Shown here piece after piece: positions 11,033 through 21,760 of a stretch of 64,000 nt of DNA (within the stretch, counting starts at the first letter, position 1; every line of letters begins with the position of its first letter). Location of the stretch: the NCBI RefSeq assembly GCF_040802235.1, contig NC_133167.1, positions 45,940,001-46,004,000 of the forward strand. Reading direction: 5' to 3'. Under the pieces are notes generated by a model. It made no database searches, was not told the origin of the DNA, and was given only the letters and a program-made list of their open reading frames with translations. Source of the stretch: Manis javanica (Eukaryota > Chordata > Mammalia > Pholidota > Manidae). A program made the translations under genes and the position numbers.

Positions 11033-14000
11033 CTAGGGAAAAAATTACAAATAACGTGACTCTTACACCAGTCCAAATACTTCTTGGATAACTACATAAT
11101 TTGAAAATGTACATTTGAGACAGTTTTTAGCAACAAGCTAATGGTTAGCAGCAAATAAAAGTCAAAACAAAAAAAAAGCTGAATTAACCAATCGCAAAAA
11201 ATATCCTCACAAAATCAGAAGTCCACATTCAACTAAAATGAGTATTTTTAATGGTCTGATCACACTCCAACATCTGCCAGTCCTTGAGAGAAACTTCAAT
11301 ATCTGTTGTTAAATAATATAATAAATACATTTGATAATGTAGCAAAATATTAGCTATAATATATGCCTAATATGAGGAGAAATAAATTGGACTATAGTGA
11401 TGAAAACAGCACTAATGATGAGAACAGGAATTTGGTTCATATACATTAGATCAGTCTTGAAAATAGCAGTGTTTATGACAGGCATGGTCTTAGGGAATAT
11501 CAGAAGATCCAAAGGTTAGTGTTGATTATAGTGTTCTGTAATTGTATCATATCTTAAAAAAGCGACAATTCAGTAGATATAAATATATAGAATATTTTGG
11601 GTAATTAAAAAAAAAGCAAAAATCATAAAAGAAAAACAATACAATTTCTTCCAAAAAAAGTGAAAAATGAGGATGATTCCCTTTTACCTTAGTGAAACAA
11701 AATATATTTTCTTTCTTAGGTCATTTTGGGTTTGTTTGTTATTTTAAAGCATTTGTATAACTTTGGTGACATAACAGTATTCTCCTATAAGTGAATATTA
11801 AATTATGTCTCCACTGACTTGTTCACTGTTCCAAATTTTATTAGCACAAACATACATTCTAGTGTCTCTATTAAACAATTTGCCAACCTCCTTAAGGGTA
11901 GGAACCTTTCAATTTTGTATCTGAATCCCTATGAGAGTTCTTGATAAACAGGAGATGGCTAATAAATATCTAGTGAGTAGATGGCCCATTTGCCAATTAT
12001 GGCAGATTTTATTTTCCAAAGATAGCCATAACTGTAGGTCCCATTCCACATGCTCTCCTGTAGTGTGACCTTGCCATTACCCCATAAAGAGGTCGAGTCC
12101 CAACATGCCCTTTCCACTGTGCGGGTCCTTTGACTGCTTTGATCAGTAGACTATGGTACAAATGATGCTCCATCCTGGGCAAAGCCCTTTACTAGTCCAG
12201 CATCTTCTGTCTTCTGCCTCTTGGAAGCCAACCACCATGTAAAACACGTGACTAGCCTGGAACCACCATAAACCTATGCCACAAAGAGAGGCCTTGGAGA
12301 ATGAGACTGTATGTACGGAAGTCAAGGAGCACCAAGGTGCCACATGTATGAATGAAGAAGCCATTGTGGAAATTAATCTTCCAGCTCTTGTCATCCCAGT
12401 TGACACCAGGTGAAGCAGAGAAAACCGCACAACTGAGCTTTTCCAAAATTCCTGAGGAATAAAATAGCAGGCCAAATAAATGGCTGTTTGAAGTCACTGA
12501 ATTTTGGAGTGATTTGTAAAGCAGCAATAGACAGCCTGCAACACTGCTTAATTGAATTTAGCACTATTACCTCTTTCTAATATCTGAACACTCCTGTTTC
12601 ACGGCCAGTATGTCTTTATGAATTTCTCTCTTCATAAATAACTTGTCAAATTTCAATCCTAGTCTTCCTAAAGCTCTAGTTTTCCTACCTTCACACTACC
12701 TTCATTTTCTAGAGAAAGAAAACAATGAAATGTGATTAGACTTACTCATAGCTTGCAGAGAGAAGTTGTTTAGTTTTCACATTCTGATCCCCCAACTTAA
12801 CTTGGAATACATTGGCTCTACTTAAAGTTTCACTGGGGATGTCGGCACTGGTTAGATACCAAAAGCACGTCAGGATGTTAACAAACTTCCTTCCTTAGAG
12901 AAACACACACACACACACACACACACAAATATAAATCACAATTTAAAAATGTGTAGTTTTTTCAATACCTTCTTTATTGCCTATAAAATTATTTTTGGCA
13001 AAAATTTTTCACCCATATATCCAAAATAAATCAGAAATTTACACAGTTGTTATAGATCAAATTTTGTGCTTATTCTAGTCTAAGTTAAGATACCTGTATT
13101 CATACCCTTTTATTTTGAGGATATTCTCATAGAGTTTATGACTTATTTGCCCTCTTCTCAGTATCATAGTAGTAACAGCTACTATTTACTGAGCATGTAC
13201 TATTTACTAAGCATATTACCAGGATTACTTTCAATTTGTGGCATTTTCTAAAATTACAGTAACAAATATCTGTTGTCAAATCACAAATAAGGGGGGAAAA
13301 CACATTTTTTTGCTGCTAAGTAATTAACTGAACCCCAACTGCCAGAAAGAAGAAAGACTTCTACCCTAATTCATCTGGCTATGCCAAGTAATTATGGCAA
13401 TGTTCTGTGTAAAAATGGGATAGTGACTATGAAGCTGAGATGCAATTTGAAGTATCAGGGGAAAATAAAACATATATCCCTAAAAGTGCCTTTACAAATG
13501 TCTCATATTAACATGTGTATGAAAAATTCTTAACTATTAAGAGTCCTATATCTGAACTGCCTTGGGAAATGTACAAAGACTAGACTTCCTGTGTGTCTGG
13601 AACATAATACATATACAAATATTTGTAGAATAAGTAAGTCAGTAAGTTTTCAGGAATACTCTACAGAAAATACATGCACATTGGATAGAGACGAACCAGA
13701 TAACCACTGAAGTTCCTTTCAACTCTTTTTTTACTATCTCCAAATAAATCCAGTTTGTGAGTTTGGCAGTTAATCGTACTTTCAAAACAGTCTTTAGCTG
13801 GTATTATTTATTTTTCTTTTACTCATTCTTTCTATTTAACATACAGCTGGACATTTATAATGTTTAATTGTTTTCTTCAAGTTAGGAAATCTGAAACACA
13901 AATATTTTCAATTTGAGACATGGGAGCAGATTATCCTAGACAAACTATTTTCATCAAGTTAAGTAACAATGATCTCTCCTATAAATTAAATAGTAGTAGG

Positions 14001-17000
14001 GAAAAGTTCTACATAGAAGAACATAAGAAACTATTATTGTATCTCAACTTGTCCAGAGCTAGGCCTTTAAAAAATGAATACATTATTTTCTCTAAGTTCT
14101 ATAATATCCACTTGTACCAACAAAACCCCACTATTTCATAATTATCTACTAGATCAGCTTATCTGGGTAATTATGGATCACTTGAAGTTAACTATGCTCC
14201 CACACTACCTTTCTCATCGTAGTAAATGGAAATGTCTCCTGTTGATGTGTACACAATTTCATCTATGTCAGCAGCAAGGGCATTTTTATGGTTGTCTGGT
14301 AGTGAAGTAACCTTTTCTTTCAATACATGTAGCACCTAAGTGTGGAAAAAGCAAACCATGGTTCACCTACTGAATTTTCTTATATCTTTTCAAAAAGTGG
14401 AATGAATTCTTCATGGAATAAATTTTACTAAACCTATTTTTTTAAATTTACAACCATATTTACTCATTTTCAAAAGCAAGTCAGAAAGATATCTAATTAT
14501 TCACCTAGATAATTCATAACAAAACATGCTATACAAGAACAACTGAAAGACATTATACTTATTTACTTCTGCCTTAAGTAACACATCATTCTGTGCTTTA
14601 TATGACCCAGAGTACCCAAGAGTAAAGATACAGGCACTCTACTTTGGGTGATGGCATACATACTATATTTGAGCATAAATAAGGACAATGTATATCATTC
14701 TATTTTAAGAGAGTAAGACATTTATTTTTAAAGGAAAATTAAAAATATACCTCTTTGGCCACAAGTTCTTCTAATAGATCAAATTTACACTGTGACAGCA
14801 ACTTAGACACATGAGCAAAAGCCTTCAAAACAAAATAGTAGGGGGGAGGTCATGATTATTTCAAAATACCATGCAAAATACCATATAATATACAATGCAT
14901 ATACTTAAATGGCTAAATGTAGCAAAGACTATTTTATGATAGCGGCAATAAACAACATCAAACACTAAGATATCAGTATTAAGCATGACTCCTTCAAAGT
15001 TGGTTGGCTTTCTTTTCTCATATGGTCTTTCCACATATATAGTAGTAAGTGAGCAGACAGCTAATTATATATCCATTCCCAGGACCTGAGAAAAGATAGT
15101 GTGTAGTGTCCACACTAGGTCCTCAAAAAAAATTCTTCTATAATGGTGAAGCAATCAACCATCCTGGCTTTTGAATGATTAACACACAGCAGTTTCAGCA
15201 CAATGTAGACTGCACTGGAGTCTGGGGATCTGGATCACAGTCTGAGTTTCATCTAGATAAGGCAGGTTTGGGAAAGTGGGAGGAAAGATAACAAGTTTAC
15301 CTAGTCTAATATAGTGGATCCCAACTTTGAAGTATGGGGTTCCATTTTAAAGTAGTGGGGAAACCACTGCACTCCTCCATATTCCTACCAAAACTGTGCA
15401 TAAGGCTCTACTTACCTCCAAGAAGCTTTTAGTTTACCTGGGAGGGAGTCAAGTAAACTGCCAAGTTCAAGAATTTAAGACAGAGTAAGACCAGGATGAT
15501 TTGGGAACTTAAGTCAATATGGGAGGCCCAAAGAGAACTTCCCCTGAAAGAAGTAACATCTAAGGTGAAATCTGAAGAACTGGCAGGACAAAGAGGACGT
15601 ACAGGCACGTGAGCAAACAGTACTGCTTACCTGTTATGGACTGAACTGTGCTCCCCCGATTCCTACGTTGCAGCCCTAACCCCCAGGACTTCAGAGGCTG
15701 GCTATATTTGGAGATAGGGCATTTAAAGAGGGATTACATTAAAAGAGGGCGGGCCCTAATCCAATCTGACTGGTGTCCTTACAAGAGGAACTTGGACACA
15801 CAGGGAGAGGGACGCCAGGGGCACTTACACACAGGAAAAAAACCATGTGAGGACACAGCAAAAAGGGCAGCCATGTGCAAGCAAAGGGGAGAAGCCTCAG
15901 AAAAAATCAAACCTGCCAACACCTTAATCTTGGACTTGCAGCCTCCAGAACTGTGAGAAAATAAAGTTCTGTGGTTTAAGCTAACCAGACTGGTATTCCA
16001 TTATGGCAACCCTAGAAAAGGAGTACAATAATGGAGTTGAATTTTGAGAATAGGTACATGTCCAATGGATTCAAGGACCCCTTACAAACACTTTAGAGGC
16101 CTTCATGGTTCAGAGTCACGAAATGTTTTTAGTACTGTGTAATCTAAAGAGGCTTCTAGGAAATCGCTCTCTTTTTTATAGAAAAGGCTAAAATGTATAC
16201 AGGAAAACAAACAGTACGTAATTAATATGGTTTGGTGGCAGTAATATAGAAGACACAGGACGTGCATATATCAATGGTGTGATATGTGACAGAGTAAGAA
16301 ATACATTATTTGGTCTTCATTCTGGTCCTTTGCACAGAACTCTTAAAACAAGACCCTTTTTAAATGAGGTGACTCTTGGAAGACAGGGGCTTGTTATAAA
16401 AGGAACCAACCATGAGATTAAAGGGCTGGAAATTTCAGCCCCACCCCCAGATTCTAGTGAGATGAAAGGGCTGGGGATTGAATTATTCAAAGTAGCTGTT
16501 GTTTTTTTCCTTCCTAGATACACAACAACAACAATATAGTATACACGGTAATAGTATACAGCAGTATAACAGTATTATTAAACTCCTCTCCTGGAATTCC
16601 TGGATTCCAATGTGTTTAAGTATGTGGGAGAGGGTGTGGTTAAAATTGCAGTATTTCCATAATCTCACACCTGGCCTTATTCTGTTTCCATATCAACAGG
16701 TGTTTACAAGGGGTGGAGAGAAGCTGTTCTCCCCTCCCTTCTGCTGCCTAACTGGTCTGGCACCTGTCAGTCACCAGGGACCTCCCCAAGAAGTTCTTCT
16801 TGGAAGGGGTGGGTGGAGAGGTGAGCAAGGGCCAAGACACCAGGGAGAGTAGCAGCTAGACAGGATGACCAGAACCAGGCCTCCTGTGAACAATAAAAGG
16901 GTTTCTCCCACTTAATCCTTTCCCTAGACTTTTTCACTTCACCGGCTTCACTGGTTTCTTTGCCCCAGGCCAGGAACACACTTTCCTCCCAGAGCTACAT

Positions 17001-20000
17001 CTGATGGTAGTTGGCAGGACTGGTGAACCTGAAATCTGTCTTCATGGGTGCGATCCTTGGGTGGGCTGTTCCTAGAGATGGTGGGGACCCCCCTGTGGAT
17101 GGTGCGGCTTTGCCAGGGAACCCCTCATCCGTGGGGCTTCCACTCGGGGGAGCCCCTAGTGGGGAACTGGTCTAGGGTAAAGTGCCTCCTAGATGAGCAG
17201 TCCCCTCCCCAGAATTGGAGGGGTTGGAGACACTGGCTGCTGTGGAATTGCTCTCTGTGAGATAGGGGACTGATAGGGGGCCTGAGCGGTCGTGTGGCAG
17301 CAGGAATTGTGGGGGTAGTTGTTCTCAAAGTTTACCCCACACACAACACCAAGCAATTCTCAAAAGCAGGGTGTCCAAGAACTCAACCCAATTCTGATGC
17401 TATCTGCCCAGAGACAGCACCAGATTCCCCAGACTAAGGTCTAGGTATTACAAGACTGCCCTCCACCCTCCTGTCCAGACAACAGTTGCAAACCCCAGGC
17501 AGTTAACCTGTGCTTCTGACTACTGGCTACAGACTGAAGGTTCCAACAACTTCCTTTATAGGTTCCATTAATTTGCTAGAGCAGCTCACAGAACTCAGGA
17601 AACCACTTACTGTTTACCAGTTGAACAAAAGAGGCCGTAAAGGATACAAGTTAACAGCTAGATGAAGAAATGCATAGGGTAAGGTCCCAAATAAAGGAGC
17701 TTCTATCCTCATGGAGCTTGGGGCCTGGCTTGGTGGTATGTGGACACAGGCATAGAAGTTCTCCCTCTGACAAAGATGCAGGATCCAAGTCAGCAATAAA
17801 CTCTTCTCAGGGGTTTTTGAGAGGGCTACATTGCAGTCATGATTGACTAAATTATTGGCCATTGGCTGATCCAACCTCCAGCTCCTGACCTTGGATGGGG
17901 TCCAAAAGTCTCTCATTAACATGACAAAACATCCATTCCACCTTTAAGGCTCTGCAGTGTTTTCAAGAACTGTGGATAAAGACCAAATATCCCTGGGAAA
18001 TATTTGGTCACCTGAATGACCAAAATGTATTTCTCTGACCCATTATACTGCAGTAGCCAATAATTTAATTAATCATGCCTACATAACTGAACCTCCATAA
18101 AAACCCTCAAAGAAAGGATAGAGCTCCGAGGTTGGTGAAGATGCTGGGAGAGTGGTGCGCCTAGACAGGGCATGGAAGCTCTGTACCCTTTTCCACATAC
18201 CTCCCATTTGGCCATTCCTGACTGTATCCTTTATAATAAACTGGTAATAAGAAGTGCTTTCCTGAGTTCTATGAGCTATTTTAGCAAATAACTGAACCTG
18301 AAGAAGGGACATGTGGGCAATCCCAATTTATATAGGTGGTCAGTCAAAAGTATGAGAGGCCTAGACTTGTCCTGGTGTCAAAGTGAGCAGTCTTGTGGGA
18401 CTGAGCCCTAACCTGTGGGGTTTGCATTAACTCCTGGGAGTATCAGAACTGTTATAAGCTGCCCTGATAAGGCCTTGATGACATACAGTGTCTAACCTAA
18501 AGAGGCTTTTAGGAAATATGGCTAAAATGTGCAAGCAAGGAATAGGAAACAAACAGTATATGATTAATATAGTTTGATGGCAGTCATAGGGAAGACATAT
18601 CATATATCAATGGGAAGCAGGGTCTGTGGATCCAATAAAGCTGTTTAAGGCTTGTATAGCCTCAGAACACCTATTCTCCTGGCTTATGGGATTAAAAAAA
18701 GCTTGCTTAGATTGTACTTAACCATCTCAATCTCTAGTAATTCTGGAGAACAAAGACTGCTTGTAGAGTGAGTCATGGGACAGTGTGCCTCAGCACTTAC
18801 TAGTTATATATCCTGGAGTCAACTTCTCACCTTTCTGGAACTTGGATTTACCATCTGCAAAGGAGGATTAGACTAGAATGATGAGCCCTAAAGTGCCTTT
18901 TCACTTTCATATTCTATGATTTGAAATAGAAAAATCTTAATGAACATAATCTAATTGATAACAATACTCATAACTCAAGATAACATCTTATTGTTGGGAG
19001 GTTAGCCTAAAGAGAAAGGGGAAGTGGAGCCAATGAGAGTAGATAAATTACTAATGTTTTTGCATCAGATTATTCCCAAGCCCTAGTATTATACCCATTC
19101 AAAGAAAAGTACAATTACATTATGAGATTTAGCAGAAAGAAGGTTTTTGCTATGTCCTTTTTATATCTTAGGAGTTGAAAGAACTCATTTCTTGATTTGA
19201 AAGGTATGTCAAGTAACTACTGGTTAAGGAAATTGCTAAATTTTTGCCATGGATAACCCAACATTACTTTTGGAAATCAGAATGGTCAAGTGCACAAAAA
19301 CTGACTTAGATGAAGCACAAATGCATAAAGACTATCTGAGGAAGGGGTGGGGATACTACTTAATAGGAAGGACTGTATGATTAAAGAGTGGCTAAAAAGC
19401 ATCCCAGGCTCTTCTGTGTTCTGAGGAAACAAGGCCTAAGGCCTGATTCCTGCCCATGATTGGGAGATGACTTCCATTCCTTACTGACACATGAATGAGC
19501 TTATACAGTCATATATGTATGATGAAGTAGACATGCTCTCATGTCATTAGTGAGCACTGAGGAGGAAAGTATGATCATGCCTATTTATGCCTGCATGGGC
19601 AAAAGATTTTGAGAACTGATAAGATCAGATTTCCCTCTTATGATGCTACTACTCAAACTAGTCCTTTGCTTTTTTTTTTTTTTTTCTAATAACACATAAA
19701 GCAGTCAAGAGTTGACTCAGGGAAACAGGAAGCAGGAGTTCATATTGACATTTACTATCCAAAGTCATAAACGTTTAATTTATAACTGACAGGTCACATA
19801 AATATAAATGGCTGTATTTATAATCTGAAATAAATAAGGAGTAAATATATCAACACCAGTATACAATCAATACTGTAAAACGATTACAGTGATGGCACAA
19901 TTTTAAGGTATATGGATGTATGAACTTTAAATAAACTATGACTTCTGTTGCTTATCACTTGTTCTGACATGTTTGGGAAAGACAAACTCCCTAAGAGATT

Positions 20001-21254
20001 CAAAAGAAAGTTATAGATAGAATTTCATTATAGAAAAATGCATGTGCACCCAGAATCTTCAAATCATCTCAGGGCCCAAAGTGATCGTTACATACCCATA
20101 AGGGTAAGACGGTACAGCTCCTCAGAATGAGGGACAGAACTGTCGGGATCAGGGCAATGGACATCCAAAGGCTACTTCTTAGTGCTCTGGGTGTGCACTT
20201 CGCAGGCACCAAGTTGTCCCAGCAAATTTTTTGAAAGAGGAAAACTGCTCATTTCTAGGTTATTCATTAAGGAGTGTGATGGAGTATGACGGGTGATAAG
20301 GGGAGAAAAGAGCGACCGGAGGAGCGCTGGCCAGAAGTTTTGTCTTTCTATCCAAAATGACACTAGAGAACTTTGGGAATGTTATCCCATTTAATCTTCA
20401 AAAGAATCTTATTCACTCATTTCGTTTATTCAGTAAGTATTTATGGAGTGCCTACTATATGCCAGGCATTGGCTTCTTTATTTTGCAGAAAATCACATTC
20501 AGAAAAGATAAAGCTATGTACTTTTTAAGTGGATGAAAGGGGCTTTGCATTCATTTCTATCTGATTCAAAACCTACAGAGAGTGGACAAGGTCTTTGAGG
20601 GACTTCACCCTTGGGTCTCAATTGAATCCCTCATCCTTGGCCACAGTACCGACATATACAGAGCTTAATTTAAGTCAAGAAGCGGCCGGAGGCTCTCTTG
20701 TCTGGGTCACTACCGACGTTTGAGAACTTGTGAGGCAGTGAGGAAACCTCACCGCTCAGCACGTTTGCGTGTGGCAGCTGAATGCGGGAGAGGCGGTCGG
20801 GTCAACCCCAGAGAGACAAACCAACCTGCTTCGCCCCCTCGGAGAATTCTGCCATGCTGAATTCTTGGTCGAAATAGGCCCAGATAAGGAAGGCGTAAAT
20901 TCGAGTCCGAAGCCAGTTGATGGGGTTGGAGACTCCCAAAATAATTATCTTGGTTTTCTGGCGCTGCTGCGGCTTCTCCTCGGTGCCGTAGCTGCGCCGC
21001 GGACAGGCGGGGAAAGCCGAGAGGGCGGCGGCGAGTCCCCGGGCGCCGCGAGCAGGCAGCGCCCAGGCCGCCAAGGCGCCAGTGGCTCGAGGACAACGGG
21101 CTGTCCCCGAGCCGAGGGGGCGGCGGCAGGTGCAGCACAGTCCCGCCAACGGCGGCCCCACCCCGGCTGCGCCGGCGGCCCAGGCGCACGCGGCTCTGCC
21201 AGGCAGCGGCCGAGGGAACAGCAGGCGGGATGAAAGACGAGCGGCCAGCGCCAT
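10954..21254 (-). CDS. MAIP1: MAIP1 (C2orf47), m-AAA protease-interacting protein 1
   Basis: Five coding exons on the minus strand: 21254-20826, 14822-14751, 14335-14209, 12893-12746 and 11032-10954. They total 855 nt, giving 284 residues (human 291 from memory). All junctions are GT-AG and keep frame. MAIP1 is a mitochondrial matrix protein that binds the m-AAA protease (AFG3L2) and protects newly imported EMRE of the calcium uniporter. The N-terminus (about 1-88) is Arg-rich and free of acidic residues, as for a matrix presequence, ending near RRSYG. The conserved body starts at TEEKPQQ (about 91), passes NPINW and FLIWAYFD, and ends SKLLE. The start codon is in a good context (AAA before ATGG). 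It shares a CpG-island promoter with the divergent TYW5. The identification rests on near-identity to remembered human MAIP1 across all exons. Confidence 0.97.
11985..12541 (+). mobile_element. LTR fossil (ERV-L/MaLR type) in MAIP1 intron 4
   Basis: Has the layout of an old mammalian LTR: a cattgccattacccc region, a cttggaagccaaccaccatg block, an aaataaatggctg polyadenylation region, and an end at gtaaagcagcaatagac followed by a cctgcaaca terminus. No internal genes. Fossil, family not pinned down. Confidence 0.6.
12746..12893 (-). CDS. MAIP1: MAIP1 coding exon 4
   Basis: Completes the Gly codon, then RKFVNIL and so on to LLSASY plus two bases of a Glu codon; donor GTAAGT. The acceptor reads TTTCTCTAAG and sits directly beside a (GT)12 tract (12903-12926). 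Confidence 0.95.
12903..12926 (+). repeat. (AC)12 microsatellite beside the MAIP1 exon 4 acceptor
   Basis: Twelve uninterrupted AC units. On the gene strand this is (GT)12, ending only about 9 nt before the first base of exon 4. Confidence 0.97.
12940..13001 (-). repeat. 62-bp segment duplicated at 10607-10667 (copy 2)
   Basis: Near-identical to the copy downstream of the MAIP1 stop. Here it lies in intron 3, separated from exon 4 by the (GT)n tract. Confidence 0.85.
13165..13235. repeat. Ancient MIR/L2-type fragment
   Basis: The wording ctactatttactgagcatg followed by tactatttactaagcat fits the conserved tail of a MIR or L2 element. The rest of intron 3 (13240-14208) shows nothing recognisable. 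Confidence 0.4.
14209..14335 (-). CDS. MAIP1: MAIP1 coding exon 3
   Basis: 42 codons plus one base, VLHVLKEKV to IYYDEK. Acceptor TTAG at 14337-14336 and donor GTAGTG after GAGAAAG. The split Gly codon is completed by exon 4. Confidence 0.95.
14751..14822 (-). CDS. MAIP1: MAIP1 coding exon 2
   Basis: 24 codons, AFAHVSKLLSQ to LVAKE, between a TTTTGAAG acceptor and a GTATAT donor. Matches the human exon residue for residue as remembered. Phase 0 at both ends. Confidence 0.95.
15632..16027 (+). mobile_element. Solo MaLR LTR (MST/MLT1-like) in MAIP1 intron 1
   Basis: Begins tgttatggactgaactgtg, then gcagccctaacccccagg, a gggccctaatccaatctgac block, a gtgaggacacagcaaaaagg block and a cctccagaactgtgagaaa polyadenylation region. 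About 395 bp, plus orientation, opposite to MAIP1. A solo LTR fossil with the usual MaLR order of blocks. Confidence 0.82.
16136..16277 (+). repeat. About 130-bp direct repeat, copy 1 of 2
   Basis: Aligns with 18487-18613 through the blocks ctaaagaggctt, aggaaat, ggctaaaatgt, aacaaacagta, attaatat and catatatcaatgg. Roughly 80% identical by eye, with small length differences. The two copies bracket a block of LTR pieces. Confidence 0.75.
16330..16500 (+). mobile_element. LTR fossil piece, plus orientation
   Basis: Carries ggaaccaaccatgagattaa, agggctggaaatttcagccc and a ggggattgaatta block, the mid-part of an ERV LTR family whose 3' part occurs at 18030-18480. Old and broken. Confidence 0.55.
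16501..17329. other. Unclassified intron sequence between LTR pieces
   Basis: GC-richer than its surroundings, with no supported exon or repeat family. Short ORFs here lack splice or homology support. Confidence 0.35.
17330..17960 (-). mobile_element. LTR fossil, reverse orientation
   Basis: On the plus strand it reads as antisense LTR: a gcagctcacagaactcagg block, tttaccagttgaac, agctagatgaagaaatgc, then ttggccattggctgatcc and an aatctcc-like ctccagctcctgacc block. Same broad family as the plus-oriented pieces on either side, but inverted. Fossil. Confidence 0.6.
18030..18480 (+). mobile_element. LTR fossil, 3' part, plus orientation
   Basis: Contains ccaataatttaattaatcat, cctccataaaaaccctc, gggcatggaagctctgtacc, ctttataataaactggtaa and cttgtgggactgagccct in the order of a known mammalian ERV LTR family. 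The LTR at 49030-49600 is of the same family. No internal genes. Confidence 0.65.
18487..18613 (+). repeat. About 130-bp direct repeat, copy 2 of 2
   Basis: Partner of 16136-16277. It starts immediately after the LTR piece ending near 18480. Confidence 0.75.
18785..18912 (+). repeat. MIR SINE
   Basis: The order cttactagttatatatcctgg, cttctcacctttctgg, ttaccatctgcaaagg and gatgagccctaaag is that of the MIR core and 3' region. Ancient tRNA-derived SINE. Confidence 0.65.
18915..20395. other. MAIP1 intron 1, no recognised feature
   Basis: AT-rich intron sequence with a T run at 19669-19686. No exon, RNA gene or repeat family identified by eye. Confidence 0.4.
20400..20520 (+). repeat. Old LINE-derived fragment
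   Basis: The wording attcagtaagtatttatgg then cctactatatgccaggcat is the common start of the ancient LINE-derived repeat also seen near 8490, 46330 and 50825. Confidence 0.45.
20826..21254 (-). CDS. MAIP1: MAIP1 coding exon 1
   Basis: 143 whole codons from the ATG at 21254 to GAKQ, with donor GTTGGT directly after CAG (phase 0). It encodes the variable presequence and the start of the conserved domain. Confidence 0.96.
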
Positions 21255-21760
21255 TTTCCTGCCCTTTCACCCCTAGGCTTGCCTGTGCCGTAGTGAAAGA
21301 AAGCCGGTGGGAAACCACCTCAGCGGGGCTCAGAGAGCGGAGATTAAAGCTGGTCTGCTGCTGCCACCTCTGGCGAGTCCTCCGGATCCTACCTCTGCGG
21401 CACCCAGCCCTTCGGCCCTCGGCCCGGCTCCCGGGACCAGCGGCTCTCGCGAGGGGCCGGCCTCGCGGACCTTTCCTCTGTGGGTCGTGTTTCCGGGCGG
21501 ATCGCCAGTGAGGAGCACGGGAGACCTGAGGCCAAGTCTTGGAAGGGGCGAGATGTGAGTCCCCATGGCCGGGGATCGCCTTTTGGTACCCCGGCTCGAG
21601 GGCGTTTCGCAGGAGCAGTTCATGCAGCAGCTCTACCCGCAGGTGAGGGCCTCGCCCCGAGGACGGCCGGGGGATACCCGTCGCTGCCGCGCGGGCGGCT
21701 CCGAGCTGGTTTATTTCGACGCAGGGTTGTGGGCGGGCGGCTGAAGATGGCTGGTCGGCT
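20940..21760. promoter_or_regulatory. CpG island, shared divergent MAIP1/TYW5 promoter
   Basis: Strongly GC-rich with many CpGs in an otherwise AT-rich window. It covers MAIP1 exon 1, the 310 bp between the two start codons (21255-21564) and TYW5 exon 1. There is no TATA box. TCTCGCGAG at 21445-21453 is nine bases of the TCTCGCGAGA element (BANP/ZBTB33-type) common in housekeeping CpG-island promoters. TTCCGG at 21491-21496 is an ETS-like site. Housekeeping, bidirectional use is inferred from layout. Confidence 0.85.
21565..21642 (+). CDS. TYW5: TYW5 coding exon 1
   Basis: 26 codons from [13 protein letters not shown] to LYPQ, donor GTGAGG, phase 0. The ATG is followed by G but has C at -3. 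Confidence 0.95.

Noticed and set aside
15648-15956. 102-codon open frame in MAIP1 intron 1
   Set aside because: It lies wholly within a MaLR LTR and has no coding meaning.
20769-21233. 154-codon plus-strand open frame in the CpG island
   Set aside because: GC-rich antisense shadow of MAIP1 exon 1. Low-complexity Gly/Ala/Arg-rich product with no family.
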